Positions 43,392 to 52,352 of a DNA stretch of 64,000 nt are shown piece by piece. The position numbers were made by a program, and so were the translations under genes. A model generated the notes under the pieces. It saw nothing but the letters and a program-made list of their open reading frames with translations. It ran no database searches and was not told the origin of the DNA. Numbering within the stretch: position 1 is the stretch's first letter; the number at the start of each line of letters is the position of its first letter. The stretch is from JAFMJV01 sp963800275 (lineage in GTDB: Bacteria; Chloroflexota; Limnocylindria; Limnocylindrales; CSP1-4): positions 310,001 through 374,000 of the forward strand of contig CAWDAI010000006.1 of the NCBI GenBank assembly GCA_963800275.1. Direction: 5' to 3'.

Positions 43392-43412
43392 CGCTTATGC
43401 GCCGCTTATGCG
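43392..43412. repeat. direct repeat upstream of the metzincin operon
   Basis: CGCTTATGCG occurs twice (43392-43401 and 43403-43412) with an 11-base period, about one helical turn, roughly 65 bases before the metzincin start. It could be a binding site for a regulator or overlap its promoter. The surrounding non-coding stretch 43413-43525 shows nothing else I recognise. Confidence 0.4.
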
Positions 43413-43525
43413 AGGACGGTCACGGCTCTTCCCGTCGCCGACCGTCTCGCCTGCTCGCCGTACGGCGGGCCACCCTCGGCGAGTCGATGGGCCGATCGGC
43501 AGGTTCCGCCGGTCGGACGCAGGAG

Positions 43526-43531
43526 TAGACT
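43526..43531 (+). promoter_or_regulatory. -10 box (TAGACT) of the btu operon
   Basis: TAGACT followed by the riboswitch sequence; transcription would start near 43538, leaving a leader of about 145 bases. No clear -35 hexamer. Confidence 0.5.
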
Positions 43532-43537
43532 CACCCG

Positions 43538-43677
43538 ACACAACCGCATCAGCGAGATCCGGGAGCACGCGAAGTCGGGGAAGGTCCGACACAGTCCCGC
43601 TACGGTGATCAGCCATCGAGCTGTCAGTCCGGACGCCGGGCCCCCGGATGTGCGCCAGCCCTTCGAGTGAAAGGGGA
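43538..43677 (+). ncRNA. cobalamin riboswitch
   Basis: The leader carries the conserved cobalamin riboswitch core: GGGAGCACGCGAAG, TCCGACACAGTCCCGC and CCCGCTACGGTGA (43596-43608), then the B12-box-like AGTCCGGACGCCGGGCC (43626-43642). Downstream, CCCTT (43659-43663) can pair with AAGGG (about 43671-43675), which is part of the Shine-Dalgarno sequence for the GTG at 43683. This suggests that bound cobalamin hides the ribosome-binding site and turns off B12 uptake. Boundaries are approximate. Confidence 0.75.
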
Positions 43678-43682
43678 AGCAC

Positions 43683-44669
43683 GTGAGTCCTCCCGTCATT
43701 TCCGGGGCCCTTGGCACGGTAGCCAGGGGCTTCTTGGTGGCCGTCGTCGGCGCCACCCTCGCCGTTGCCACGACCCTGCCGGCCGCGGCCGACGACTACC
43801 CCGTTTCCGTCGTCGACGACGAGGGCACGTCGGTGACGATCGACGAGCTCCCCGAGCGCATCATCAGCCTCTCGCCGGCCATCACCGAGGTGCTCTACGC
43901 GCTTGGCGCCGACGAGCGTCTCGTGGGCGGCACCGACTTCGACGACTACCCGGCCGCGGCGGCTGAGCTGCCGGACGTCGCCACCTACAACGGCGTCATC
44001 ACCGAGCAGGTGGTGGCGCTCCAGCCTGATCTCGTGCTGGCCGCAGGCAACTTCTTCACCCCGCCCGACGACATCACGGTCCTGCGCGACCTGGGCTACC
44101 CGGTGGTCGTGGTCTACGCTCCCGACGTCGAGACCGTCATGACCGACATCGAGCTCATCGGTGAGAGCATCGGCACGCCCGAGGCGGCAGCGGCCATGAC
44201 GGCCGACCTGCGCACGCGACTCGACGCGATCACGGCCGCGGCAGCCGCGATCGGCACCACGCCGAGGACCTTCTACGAGCTCGGTGCCGAGCCGGAGATC
44301 TATGCGCCGGCGCCAGACTCGTTCCTGGCCGACATGATCGTGCGGGCCGGCGGCGACCCTGTGACCACGGGTGACCCGGCGGCCTGGTCCATCCCGCTCG
44401 AGGAGCTGGTGGTGGCCGACCCGGAGGTGATCGTGCTCGGCGATGCCGCCTACGGCACCTGTCCCGCAGACGTCGCGGGGCGTGCCGGCTGGGGGGGCCT
44501 GACGGCGGTCGTCGAGGGCGATGTCCGGGCGGTCGACGACGTGCCCATCACCCGCCCTGGACCGCGCCTGGCGCAAGGGCTGGCCTCGCTGGCGCGGGCG
44601 ATCCACCCGGAGCTGGAGTTGCCCGGCTACCCGCCCGACCCGCCCATGTGTGACCTCGAGCCACGATGA
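43683..44669 (+). CDS. btuF: vitamin B12 ABC transporter, substrate-binding protein
   Basis: A 328-residue periplasmic-binding protein of the BtuF/FhuD class. A signal peptide (FLVAVVGATLAVATTLPAAA, cleavage near residue 36) is followed by the class III fold: RIISLSPAITEVLYALGADE, then LVGGTDFDDYP, and VVALQPDLVLAAGNF. The lack of a lipobox means it is probably processed as a secreted protein or anchored otherwise. GTG start with AAAGGGGA. The riboswitch upstream and the coupled permease and ATPase identify the substrate as cobalamin or a related corrinoid. Confidence 0.85.
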   Translation: MSPPVISGALGTVARGFLVAVVGATLAVATTLPAAADDYPVSVVDDEGTSVTIDELPERIISLSPAITEVLYALGADERLVGGTDFDDYPAAAAELPDVATYNGVITEQVVALQPDLVLAAGNFFTPPDDITVLRDLGYPVVVVYAPDVETVMTDIELIGESIGTPEAAAAMTADLRTRLDAITAAAAAIGTTPRTFYELGAEPEIYAPAPDSFLADMIVRAGGDPVTTGDPAAWSIPLEELVVADPEVIVLGDAAYGTCPADVAGRAGWGGLTAVVEGDVRAVDDVPITRPGPRLAQGLASLARAIHPELELPGYPPDPPMCDLEPR

Positions 44670-45745
44670 CCAGCCCGGAGCTGGTGCGCGAGAGCGCACC
44701 GGTCCAGCTCGGTTCCTGGGAGGCGCTGCGACGACGACCCTTCCTGCTTGCCGTCACAGGCCTGGTCGTGCTCGCCGTCGCCCTCGTGGCCGGGGTGGCC
44801 CTGGGCACGGTCGGCGTGCCCGTGGACCAGACGATCGCCATCCTCGCGCACCACCTCGGCCTCGCCGGCGAGGGCAGCTGGCCGGCGTCGTCGGAGACCA
44901 TCGTGATCACGCTGCGCCTGCCCCGGGTCTTGACGGCGCTGGTGGTCGGCCTGGGCCTGTCGGTGGCCGGTGTCACCTTCCAGGGCCTGCTGCGCAATCC
45001 GCTCGCCGATCCCTACGTGCTGGGCACTGCCAGTGGCGCCGCGCTGGGTGCGGCCATCGGTGTGCTCCTGCCGATCCAGCTGGCCTGGCTGGGCCTGGGC
45101 CTGGTCAACCTGCTGGCCTTCGTCGGGGCCCTGGCGGCTATCGCGGTGGTCTACCGCGTAGCCGGCGGCGGCGGGCACTCGACGATGACCTCCATCCTGC
45201 TCACGGGCTATGCGGTGGGCTCGCTGCTCGCGGCCGGATTGTCGCTGGCCATGTACCTCTCTGGCGCGCAGCTGCGCCAGATCTTCTTCTACCTCCTCGG
45301 CAGCCTGCAGGGGGCCGACTGGCAAAGCCTGCTCGTGGGGCTCCCGGTCATCATCGTCGGAAGCGCCCTCATCCTGGCCCGATCCCGTGCGCTCAACGGC
45401 CTGCTGCTGGGTGACGACACCGCCTTCCACCTGGGCGTGGACGTGCGCCGGGAGCGGGCCATCCTGCTGGCACTGGGCGCGCTCATCACTGCCGCCGCGG
45501 TCGCGCTGGCCGGGCTCATCGGCTTCGTTGGCCTGGTCGTCCCGCACGTGGTGCGCCTGGTGGTGGGGCCCAACGCACGTCTCATCCTGCCCCTCTCGGC
45601 CATCTGGGGCGGTGCCTTCCTGGTCTGGGCCGACCTGGGTGCGCGGCTGGCGGGCGAACTGCCCGTGGGCATCATCACCGCGGTCGTGGGCGCGCCCGTG
45701 TTCGTGCTCCTGCTGCGCCGCTACCGTGCCGGGTACCAGCTGTGA
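44666..45745 (+). CDS. btuC: vitamin B12 ABC transporter, permease
   Basis: A 359-residue FecCD-family permease with about ten hydrophobic segments. Family elements: ITLRLPRVLTALVVGLGLS, FQGLLRNPLADPYVLGTASG near residue 108, and GLIGFVGLVVPHVVRLVVG near 280, the loop that contacts the ATPase. It overlaps btuF by ATGA and btuD by GTGA. Siderophore permeases share the fold; riboswitch control favours B12. Confidence 0.88.
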   Translation: MTSPELVRESAPVQLGSWEALRRRPFLLAVTGLVVLAVALVAGVALGTVGVPVDQTIAILAHHLGLAGEGSWPASSETIVITLRLPRVLTALVVGLGLSVAGVTFQGLLRNPLADPYVLGTASGAALGAAIGVLLPIQLAWLGLGLVNLLAFVGALAAIAVVYRVAGGGGHSTMTSILLTGYAVGSLLAAGLSLAMYLSGAQLRQIFFYLLGSLQGADWQSLLVGLPVIIVGSALILARSRALNGLLLGDDTAFHLGVDVRRERAILLALGALITAAAVALAGLIGFVGLVVPHVVRLVVGPNARLILPLSAIWGGAFLVWADLGARLAGELPVGIITAVVGAPVFVLLLRRYRAGYQL

Positions 45746-46512
45746 ACCGGCGTGGACTGGCCATCGACATCGACGGTCTCGGCCTGCGCTATGGCGCGGC
45801 CTCGGTGCTGACCGACGTCGATCTGCACCTGGCCGCCGGTGAGCGCGTCTGCCTCGTCGGTCCCAACGGCGCCGGCAAGTCCAGCCTGCTGCGCTGCCTC
45901 ACCGGGCTGGCCACACCGACCAGCGGTGCGGTGCGCATGGACGGTGCACCCATCGGCGACCTCGAGCGCGCCGCGGTCGCGCGGGCCATCGCGGTCGTGC
46001 CCAGCCAGGTGGACCTGCCCTTCTCGATGCGGGTGGAGGAGATCGTGGCGCTCGGCCGCATCCCCCACCAGCACCCCTTCGCGGGGGGCAGCGAGGCCGA
46101 CCGGGAAGCGGTCGACGCGGCCATCACCCGCGTGGGCATCGACCGCCTGCGGGGACGCGACGCCCGCCAGCTATCGATGGGCGAGCGCCAGCTGGTGCTG
46201 CTGGCCATGGCCGTGGCCCAGGGTGGTCGGCTGATCGTCCTCGACGAGCCCACGGTCCATCTCGACCTGCGCCACCAGGTCGAGGTGCTGAGCCTGCTGG
46301 GACGGCTTGCCGACGATGGTCCGACGGTGCTGGCCGTGCTCCACGACCTGCCGCTGGCGGCGCACTTCTTCCCGCGGCTGGTGCTCCTCGACGAGGGGCG
46401 AGTCGTGGCCGACGGTGACCCCGGCGAGGTGCTCAGCCCCGAGCGTATCCGCGACGTCTACCGGGTGGATCCGCGCTTCGTGCCGGCCCTCGCCCTGAAC
46501 GCCCCCGTCTGA
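45742..46512 (+). CDS. btuD: vitamin B12 ABC transporter, ATP-binding protein
   Basis: A 256-residue ABC ATPase: Walker A VGPNGAGKSSLLRCL near residue 37, a Q-loop in VVPSQVDLPFSM, the signature LSMGERQLVLLAMA near 145 (Met replaces the usual Gly), Walker B LIVLDEPTVHLDL near 165, and the H-loop VLHDLPLAAHFF near 198. GTG start coupled to btuC. Last gene of the riboswitch-controlled operon; a convergent gene follows after 57 bases. Confidence 0.88.
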   Translation: MNRRGLAIDIDGLGLRYGAASVLTDVDLHLAAGERVCLVGPNGAGKSSLLRCLTGLATPTSGAVRMDGAPIGDLERAAVARAIAVVPSQVDLPFSMRVEEIVALGRIPHQHPFAGGSEADREAVDAAITRVGIDRLRGRDARQLSMGERQLVLLAMAVAQGGRLIVLDEPTVHLDLRHQVEVLSLLGRLADDGPTVLAVLHDLPLAAHFFPRLVLLDEGRVVADGDPGEVLSPERIRDVYRVDPRFVPALALNAPV

Positions 46513-46569
46513 CGAGCCCGACGGGCGAGTCTTCCGAGCGCTGCGGCCGCCCGGGCCGAGGCGCGTGAC

Positions 46570-47763
46570 CTACTCGCGCTTGCGCGGCGGGTCGAAGAAG
46601 GGCAGCTCCACCACCTGCGCGCCGATGCGGCCGCGCTCGCCTTCGACCGACCACTCCAGCTCCAGCTCGGTACCGACCTCGGCAGCCTCGGCCGCGACCG
46701 TGCCCAGCGCCAGGTTCTGCTTGAGCACCAGGCTCCAGGTGCCGCTGGTGGCGCGGCCGACCTGCTCGCCGAACTCGTAGATCGGGATCTCGTCGCGCCA
46801 GGCGTGGGCCGAGAGGGCCGGCGAGAGTCCGTGCTTGGCGTACAGCCGCTGCAGGTCGACCCAGTCGAGATCGAGGCCCACCAGGCGACGGGCTGGCCCA
46901 CCGGCGGCTCGCTCTCGCCGCAGCGCGGCCCGGCCCACGAAGGGCACCTCCTTGTCCAGCCTCACCAGCGAGCCCAGGGCCAGCTCGAAGGGCGAGTAGC
47001 TCTGCTCGGGCGTGAGCGCGAAGCGGGCGCTGGTGTAGTCGACCCCGGCCATGATGAGCCCGGCTTCCACGCGCACCACGTCGAGGGCCAGGATGCCCAC
47101 CGGCCGAGCGGCATAGGCGCTGCCGGTTTCCATGAGCGCGTCCCACACGCGCAGCGCGTCAGCACGCTCGATCCACAGCTCGTAGCCCAGGTCACCGGTG
47201 TAGCCCGTACGGCTGACATCGATCGTGGCCCCGGCCAGCTGCAGCGAGCGGCGGCCGAAGTAGCGCAGATCGGACAGGTCGGCCTGGGCCGCGGCTTCCA
47301 GCACGGCTCGCGAGAGAGGCCCTTGCAGGGCCAGCGCCGCGAGCTGGTCGGTGCGGTCCTCGATCGTCACATCGAGGCCCCGGGCATTGAGTCGCAGCCA
47401 GCGCGACTGGGCCTCGGCCGCGGTCCAGAACCAGGAACCGTCGTCGAGTCGCATGACCGTACCGTCGTCGATGACCCGGCCATCGCTGTCACACCAGGGC
47501 GTGTAGATGACGCGACCGGGGCGGACCTTGGCGGCTTCGCGCGTGATGACGCGGTCGACCAGGCGCTCCGCATCGGGGCCGTGCAGGTGATACTTGAAGA
47601 GCGGGGAGACGTCGATGAGGCCGGCCGCATTTCGCAGCGCGTTGTACTCGATGTCGATCTGCGGCGCGTACGCACTCGAGCTGAAGAGCCCCGCCCACTC
47701 TCGCCACTGTCGCCGGACGTTGAGGCCCAGGGCGCGCTGGTCGAAAGCTGATCCGACTGACAT
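46570..47763 (-). CDS. GcvT-superfamily folate-dependent aminomethyltransferase
   Basis: A 397-residue protein with the GcvT fold: EYNALRNAAGLIDVSPLFKYHLHGPDA at residues 39-65, VIYTPWCDSDGRVIDDGTVMRL near 86, ALALQGPLSRAVLE near 145, and SRTGYTGDLGYELWIERADA near 184, which contains the folate-binding region. No gcvH, gcvP or sarcosine-oxidase domain is adjacent, so it may be a stand-alone demethylase such as DmdA, or act on dimethylglycine or a methylated aromatic compound, rather than the glycine-cleavage T protein. Leaderless start with TAGACT six bases upstream. Confidence 0.78.
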   Translation of the reverse strand: MSVGSAFDQRALGLNVRRQWREWAGLFSSSAYAPQIDIEYNALRNAAGLIDVSPLFKYHLHGPDAERLVDRVITREAAKVRPGRVIYTPWCDSDGRVIDDGTVMRLDDGSWFWTAAEAQSRWLRLNARGLDVTIEDRTDQLAALALQGPLSRAVLEAAAQADLSDLRYFGRRSLQLAGATIDVSRTGYTGDLGYELWIERADALRVWDALMETGSAYAARPVGILALDVVRVEAGLIMAGVDYTSARFALTPEQSYSPFELALGSLVRLDKEVPFVGRAALRRERAAGGPARRLVGLDLDWVDLQRLYAKHGLSPALSAHAWRDEIPIYEFGEQVGRATSGTWSLVLKQNLALGTVAAEAAEVGTELELEWSVEGERGRIGAQVVELPFFDPPRKRE

Positions 47764-47769
47764 GGGCAG

Positions 47770-47775
47770 AGTCTA
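47770..47775 (-). promoter_or_regulatory. -10 box (TAGACT) of the aminomethyltransferase gene, leaderless
   Basis: On the minus strand TAGACT is followed by CTGCCC and the ATG at 47763, a six-base spacing. Confidence 0.55.
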
Positions 47776-47919
47776 GGACGCCGTGAGCGGACCGGCGCGA
47801 CCGGCGCGCACCGCTTCCCGGCGGGTAGCATGTCGGCAACGTCCGGCGACGCCCGTGTCGCCGAGGGTGCGTGGGGGTCCCTGCCGCGGGGCAGGGGAGG
47901 CGCGCCGAGCGAGGAGAAC

Positions 47920-49516
47920 GTGCCACAGCGATACGACGCCATCGTCATCGGTGGCGGCCACAACGGTCTCATCAGCGGCGCCTACCTGGCGAGGGGTGGC
48001 CTCAAGACGCTGGTGCTCGAGCGGCGGCGAGATGCTCGGCGGTGCGACCCTGACCCAGGAGGTCTTCCCTGGCTTCCGCTACAGCGTCGTCTCGTACGTG
48101 GTCAGCTTGTTGCGGCCAGAGATCATCTCCGACCTGGAGCTACCCCGGCACGGCCTCCACATCCTCCCGCTCGACGGCACCTTCACCCCGACCGACGGCG
48201 ACCACCTGTGGCGGACCGATGACCACGCCCACACCATGCGTGAGCTGCGGCGCTGGTCGATCAGCGACGCCGAGGCCTACGAGGAATACGGGCAACTGAT
48301 GGCGCAGATGGCGCGCTTCATCAAGCCCATCCTGTCGATGACCCCGACCGACCCGCGCCGGCCGGACCCGCGCGACGCCGCCGAGCTGGCTTCGCTGATC
48401 AAGGACTTCAGCGACCTGCCCCGCCGGCAGCAGCTGACCTTCATCGGGCTCATGACCATGAGCGCGGCCGAGTTCCTCGATCGCTGGTTCGAGACGGCGC
48501 CGCTGAAGGGCACGATGTCCGCGTCGGGCATCATCGGCACCTACCTCGGGGTCAAGTCGCCCGGTACCGCCTATGTCCTGCTGCATCACTACATGGGCGA
48601 GATCGACGGCGCCTTCCGGGCCTGGGGCATCCCCAAGGGCGGAACCGGTGGCGTGGCCGCGGCCATCGCGGGCGCGGCTCGGGCCGCCGGCGCGGAGATC
48701 CGCACCGAGGCACCCGTGGCCGAGATCAAGGTCCGCGACGGCGGGGCCATCGGGGTCGTGCTCGAGAGCGGCGAGGAGATCGAGGCCGGCCAGGTGCTCT
48801 CCAGCGCTGACGTGAGACGCACCTTCCTGGGCCTCCTGCCAGCAGGCACGCTGCCACCGGACTTCGAGGCCGAGGTCAGGCGCTTCCGCTTCCGCGGCTC
48901 GAGCGGCAAGGTCAACCTGGCCCTCGACGGACTGCCCTCGTTCAGCTCCCTGCCCGGTCCCGGCGAGCACCTGCGCGGGGCCATCAGCTTCAGCCCCTCG
49001 ATCGACTACATGGAGACGGCCTACGACCAAGCCAAGGCCGGACGCTTCAGCCGCAGGCCCTACATCGACATGATCATCCCGACCCTGGTCGACCCGACCA
49101 TGGCGCCGCCGGGCAAGCACGTCATGAGCTGCTTCGTGCACTGGGCGCCGTATCACCTGGCCGAGGGCACATGGGACGACCAGCGCGAGGCGTTCGGTGA
49201 CGCCGTGGTCGACGTCATCGCCGAACGCGCGCCGAACATCCGCGACATCATCCTCCACCGCCAGGTGGTGACGCCGCTCGACATCGAGCGCGATATCGGC
49301 CTGACCGAAGGCAACATCTTCCAGGGTGAGCTGACCCTCGAGCAGCTCTTCTTCAATCGTCCGGTCCCGGGCTGGAGCCGCTTCGAGACACCGGTGCGCA
49401 ACCTCTGGCTGTCCGGCTCGTCGACCCATCCGGGCGGCGGCATCATGGGTGCCAACGGGCGCATGGCAGCGCTGAAGGTGCTGGCCCAGCAGAAGCGGGC
49501 GGGGGGAGCCAGGTGA
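47920..49516 (+). pseudogene. phytoene-desaturase-like FAD oxidoreductase, copy 1, with one frameshift
   Basis: The N-terminus VPQRYDAIVIGGGHNGLISG with YLARGGLKTLVLERR is the FAD-binding Rossmann fold of COG1233 oxidoreductases and starts at GTG 47920 after GAGGAG. One extra base at about 48022-48029 moves the reading frame; the rest (EMLGGATLTQEVFPGFRYS onward, to the C-terminal GSSTHPGGGIMGANGRMAAL FAD motif) lies in the next frame and is intact to 49516. Without the extra base the protein would be about 531 residues, the normal length. The family desaturates or oxidises isoprenoid or lipid substrates. A TAGCAT at 47826-47831 may be the promoter. It may be a real pseudogene or a sequencing error. 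Confidence 0.75.
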
Positions 49517-51124
49517 GCGCTCGAGGAAGCGACGTCATCGTCATCGGCGGTGGGCACAACGGCCTGGTCGCGGCGACCTATCTGGCGCGGGCGGGTCTCT
49601 CCACCGTGCTGCTGGAGCGACGGGATCGCGTCGGCGGCGCCCTCGGCACCGTCGAGGTCGCGCCCGCTGCACGCGTCCCGGCACTGGCGCATACGGTCGG
49701 CCGGCTGACCGCTTCGGTGGCCCGAGAGCTGAACCTCGCCGGCCACGGCCTGCGCCTGGTGCAGCCCGCGGCGGTGGCGACATCGGTGGGGGCCGACGTG
49801 GGGCCGATCACCCTCTGGTCGGACCCGGGGCGCACGGCTGCCGGCCTGGCCGGCCTGTCGGCTGCCGATGGCGCATGCCTGGGTCGCCTTCGACAGCGAG
49901 GTGCGCTCCCTCGCCTCGACCCTCTGGCGCCTCCTGTTGATGACGCCGCCGGACACCGGGTCGGCAGATCCCGGCGTCCTCGTGAGCGGGCTCAAGTTCG
50001 GTTGGCGCTACCGGCGGCTGGAACCACGCCTCGCGCGCGAGTTCACGCGCATGCTGCCGATGGCCATCGCTGACTATCTCGAGGACAACCTCGAGTCGGA
50101 TGCGTTGCGCGCACTGCTGGCCACGCGTGGACTGCGCTACACGGCCATGGGTCCGCACCACGCGGGCACGACCGCGGTGATGCTCACCGACTCGGCCGGC
50201 AATGGTGGCGGTGCGGCCGGCGAGACGGTCTATGCGCGAGGCGGCCCCGGAGCCCTCGCCGCCGCTCTGGAAGGGGCTGCGCGCGGGGCCGGGGTGGAGA
50301 TCCGCACCCGGGCCGAGGTGGTGGCCCTGCGCGACGATCACGAGCGTGTCACGGGCGTGGCCCTCGCCGACGGCGAGGAGCTGTCTGCCGGGGTGGTGGT
50401 CAGTGGCCTCGACCCTCGTACCACGATGCAGCGCCTGCTCGATCCCGAGACGCTCGGTCCCGACCTGGGCTGGGAAGTGGACAACCTGCGTGACCGTGGC
50501 GTCACGGCCAAGGTCAACCTGGCGCTCGCCGGCCTGCCCGCCTTCGCTGGGCTCGAAGGTGAAGATGGCGCCACCCGCCTGCGTGGCCGGATCGTGTCGG
50601 CACCCTCGATCCGCTACCTCGATGTGGCCGCCGACGCGGCCAAGTACGGACGCGCCAGCGAGCAGCCCTGGCTGGAGGCCACCATCCCCAGCCTGGTGGA
50701 CCCGCTGCTGGTCGACGGCGCGGGCGAGGTCAGGCACGTCATGAGCGTCATCGCCCAATCCGCGCCCCACACCCTGCGCGATGGCGACTGGGCAGGCGAA
50801 CGCGAGGCCTTCGCCGATCGGGTCGTGGCGGCCCTCGAGTCGGTGGCCCCGGGCCTCGGCGACCTGGTCGTGGCTCGGCAGGTCCTGACGCCCGTGGACA
50901 TCGAGCGGGACTACGGTGTCTCCGGTGGCCACCCCCTGCACCTGGAGCCGGGCCTTGACCAGTGGTTCGCCTGGCGGCCCCTGCTCGGGTTCGCCCGTCA
51001 CCGCCTCCCCTTGCAGGGCCTCTACCTCTGTGGCGCGGGTGCTCACCCCGGCGGGGGCATCACCGGCCTGCCCGGTCGCGGTGCGGCGGCCGCGGTGCTG
51101 GCCGACCGTGGGGCCCGCGAATAG
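49513..51124 (+). pseudogene. phytoene-desaturase-like FAD oxidoreductase, copy 2, with one frameshift
   Basis: A tandem paralogue of the previous gene, coupled to it by GTGA. SDVIVIGGGHNGLVAATYLA and LLERRDRVGGALGTVEV are intact in the first frame up to LAGLSAADG; one extra G at about 49870-49871 then shifts the frame, and AHAWVAFDSEVRSLASTLWR continues in the next frame to a C-terminal LYLCGAGAHPGGGITGLPGRG FAD motif. Without that base it would encode about 536 residues. Both tandem copies are thus broken in the same way, by one inserted base in the N-terminal third. Confidence 0.75.
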
Positions 51125-51144
51125 CCGGCCGAGGCCCCCCTGCG

Positions 51145-52125
51145 TCACTCGCGGCTCGGGCCGTCCTCGTCCAGCCGCCAGGCCCAGTCGTGGATGCGTT
51201 CGAGCAGGCGGCCGGCGGTCAGGTCGAGCTGGATGGGCGTGATGGCCACCCGCCCGTTGACCACGGCGTGGAAGTCGGTGCCCGGCTCGGCCAGGCCGGT
51301 CGGGGGTGGGCCGCCGAACCAGTAGTAAGGCACGCCCCGCGGATCGAGCCGCTCCAGCAGCTTGTCCTGGTAGACGCGCTTGCCCATGCGCGTAAGGTCG
51401 ACGCCGGCGGGATCGTCGGCCGCCTTCGCGGGCAGGTTGACGTTGAGCAGCTCGCCTTCGCCGAGACCGTGCTCGAGGATGTTGCGCGCCACCATCGCCG
51501 CCACCCGCCCCGCCAGCGTGAAGTCGGGGTCGTCGGTCCACTCCTGGCTGATGGCGAAGCTGGGGCAACCCGAGATGACCGCCTCGATGGCCGCACCCAC
51601 GGTGCCCGAGTAGGTGATGTCGTCGCCTAGGTTGGAGCCATAGTTGATGCCCGAGGCGACGAGATCGAAGCTGAGCCCGAAGTAGCCGAGGAAGGCCACC
51701 CCGACCGCGTCCGTGGGCGAGCCGTCGACCGACCAGCCGGGCGAGCCGTCGTCGAGCGCCCGCTCGCGCACGCGCAGCGGCCGCATGAAGGTCATCGAGT
51801 GGCCGACGGCAGACTGGTTGGTCGCCGGGGCCATGACGTAGACGTCGCCCACCGACTCCAGCGCCTGCTTGAGCGCGAGCAGGCCGCGCGACTCGATGCC
51901 GTCGTCGTTGGTCACCAGGATGCGCGGCCGGCTCTCCCACTGCGACAAGGGCTTGGCCTGGCGTGGCGTGGCGCGGGCAGTGGGCAGATAGCGACCGTGG
52001 GCGGCGAAGCCGGTGGGGTCGTCGTAGGCCCCGGTCAGCGCGTCCACCGGTGCCCCGCTGCGGGTCCGCCGCGCGGGCGGGACCTCGCCCTCGTCGTCTG
52101 GTCGCTCCCCTGCTTCGTCGGTCAC
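51145..52125 (-). CDS. surE: 5'/3'-nucleotidase SurE
   Basis: A 326-residue protein. SurE is a metal-dependent phosphatase acting on nucleoside monophosphates. The family core begins RILVTNDDGIESRGL (metal ligands Asp-Asp) near residue 68 and includes VMAPATNQSAVGHSMT, GSPTDAVGVAFLG, and VASGINYGSNLGDDITYSGTVGAAIEA near 155. A charged N-terminal extension of about 65 residues precedes the core. The GTG at 52125 has GGAGGG upstream (complement of 52134-52140). An IS110-family element lies immediately upstream and may have displaced the native promoter. Confidence 0.9.
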   Translation of the reverse strand: MTDEAGERPDDEGEVPPARRTRSGAPVDALTGAYDDPTGFAAHGRYLPTARATPRQAKPLSQWESRPRILVTNDDGIESRGLLALKQALESVGDVYVMAPATNQSAVGHSMTFMRPLRVRERALDDGSPGWSVDGSPTDAVGVAFLGYFGLSFDLVASGINYGSNLGDDITYSGTVGAAIEAVISGCPSFAISQEWTDDPDFTLAGRVAAMVARNILEHGLGEGELLNVNLPAKAADDPAGVDLTRMGKRVYQDKLLERLDPRGVPYYWFGGPPPTGLAEPGTDFHAVVNGRVAITPIQLDLTAGRLLERIHDWAWRLDEDGPSRE

Positions 52126-52149
52126 TGGTCTACCCTCCGGCTGGCAGTC

Positions 52150-52345
52150 GCACCTGAGCGATCTGTCGTTCGGTGAGGATCGGGGAGACGGCCAACGTCG
52201 GTCGCCCGCGGAGGGCCACCATGACACCGCCGCCCCCGGTCCCCCGAGGACGAGTGACCGGCATCAGAGGGACGCGCCGCAGAGCGCCAGTCAGTGACCG
52301 CCCGGGAGATGTCCTCGGGACCGGACCCGTGCTGCCACACGAGGG
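52150..52345 (+). ncRNA. candidate IS110 bridge RNA
   Basis: Established knowledge: IS110 elements express a bridge RNA from the left non-coding end whose loops pair with target and donor DNA. Here CCGGTCCCCCGAGGAC (52236-52251) and GTCCTCGGGACCGG (52311-52324) form a 14-bp stem with a two-base bulge, enclosing a 59-base internal region with GTGACCG repeated at 52254-52260 and 52293-52299. The position, length and strong stem fit a bridge RNA; the specific loops are not assigned. Confidence 0.4.
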
Positions 52346-52352
52346 AGGGTCC

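Noticed and set aside
46513..46569. Intrinsic terminator after btuD
   Set aside because: GCCC-GAC-GGGC is only a 4-bp stem and no U-tract follows; not distinguishable from background in this composition.
47783..48020. An N-terminal extension in the downstream frame of the first oxidoreductase
   Set aside because: Its translation is Arg/Ser/Ala-rich and unconserved in appearance, while the other frame encodes a clear FAD-binding motif over the same bases; a frameshift explains both.
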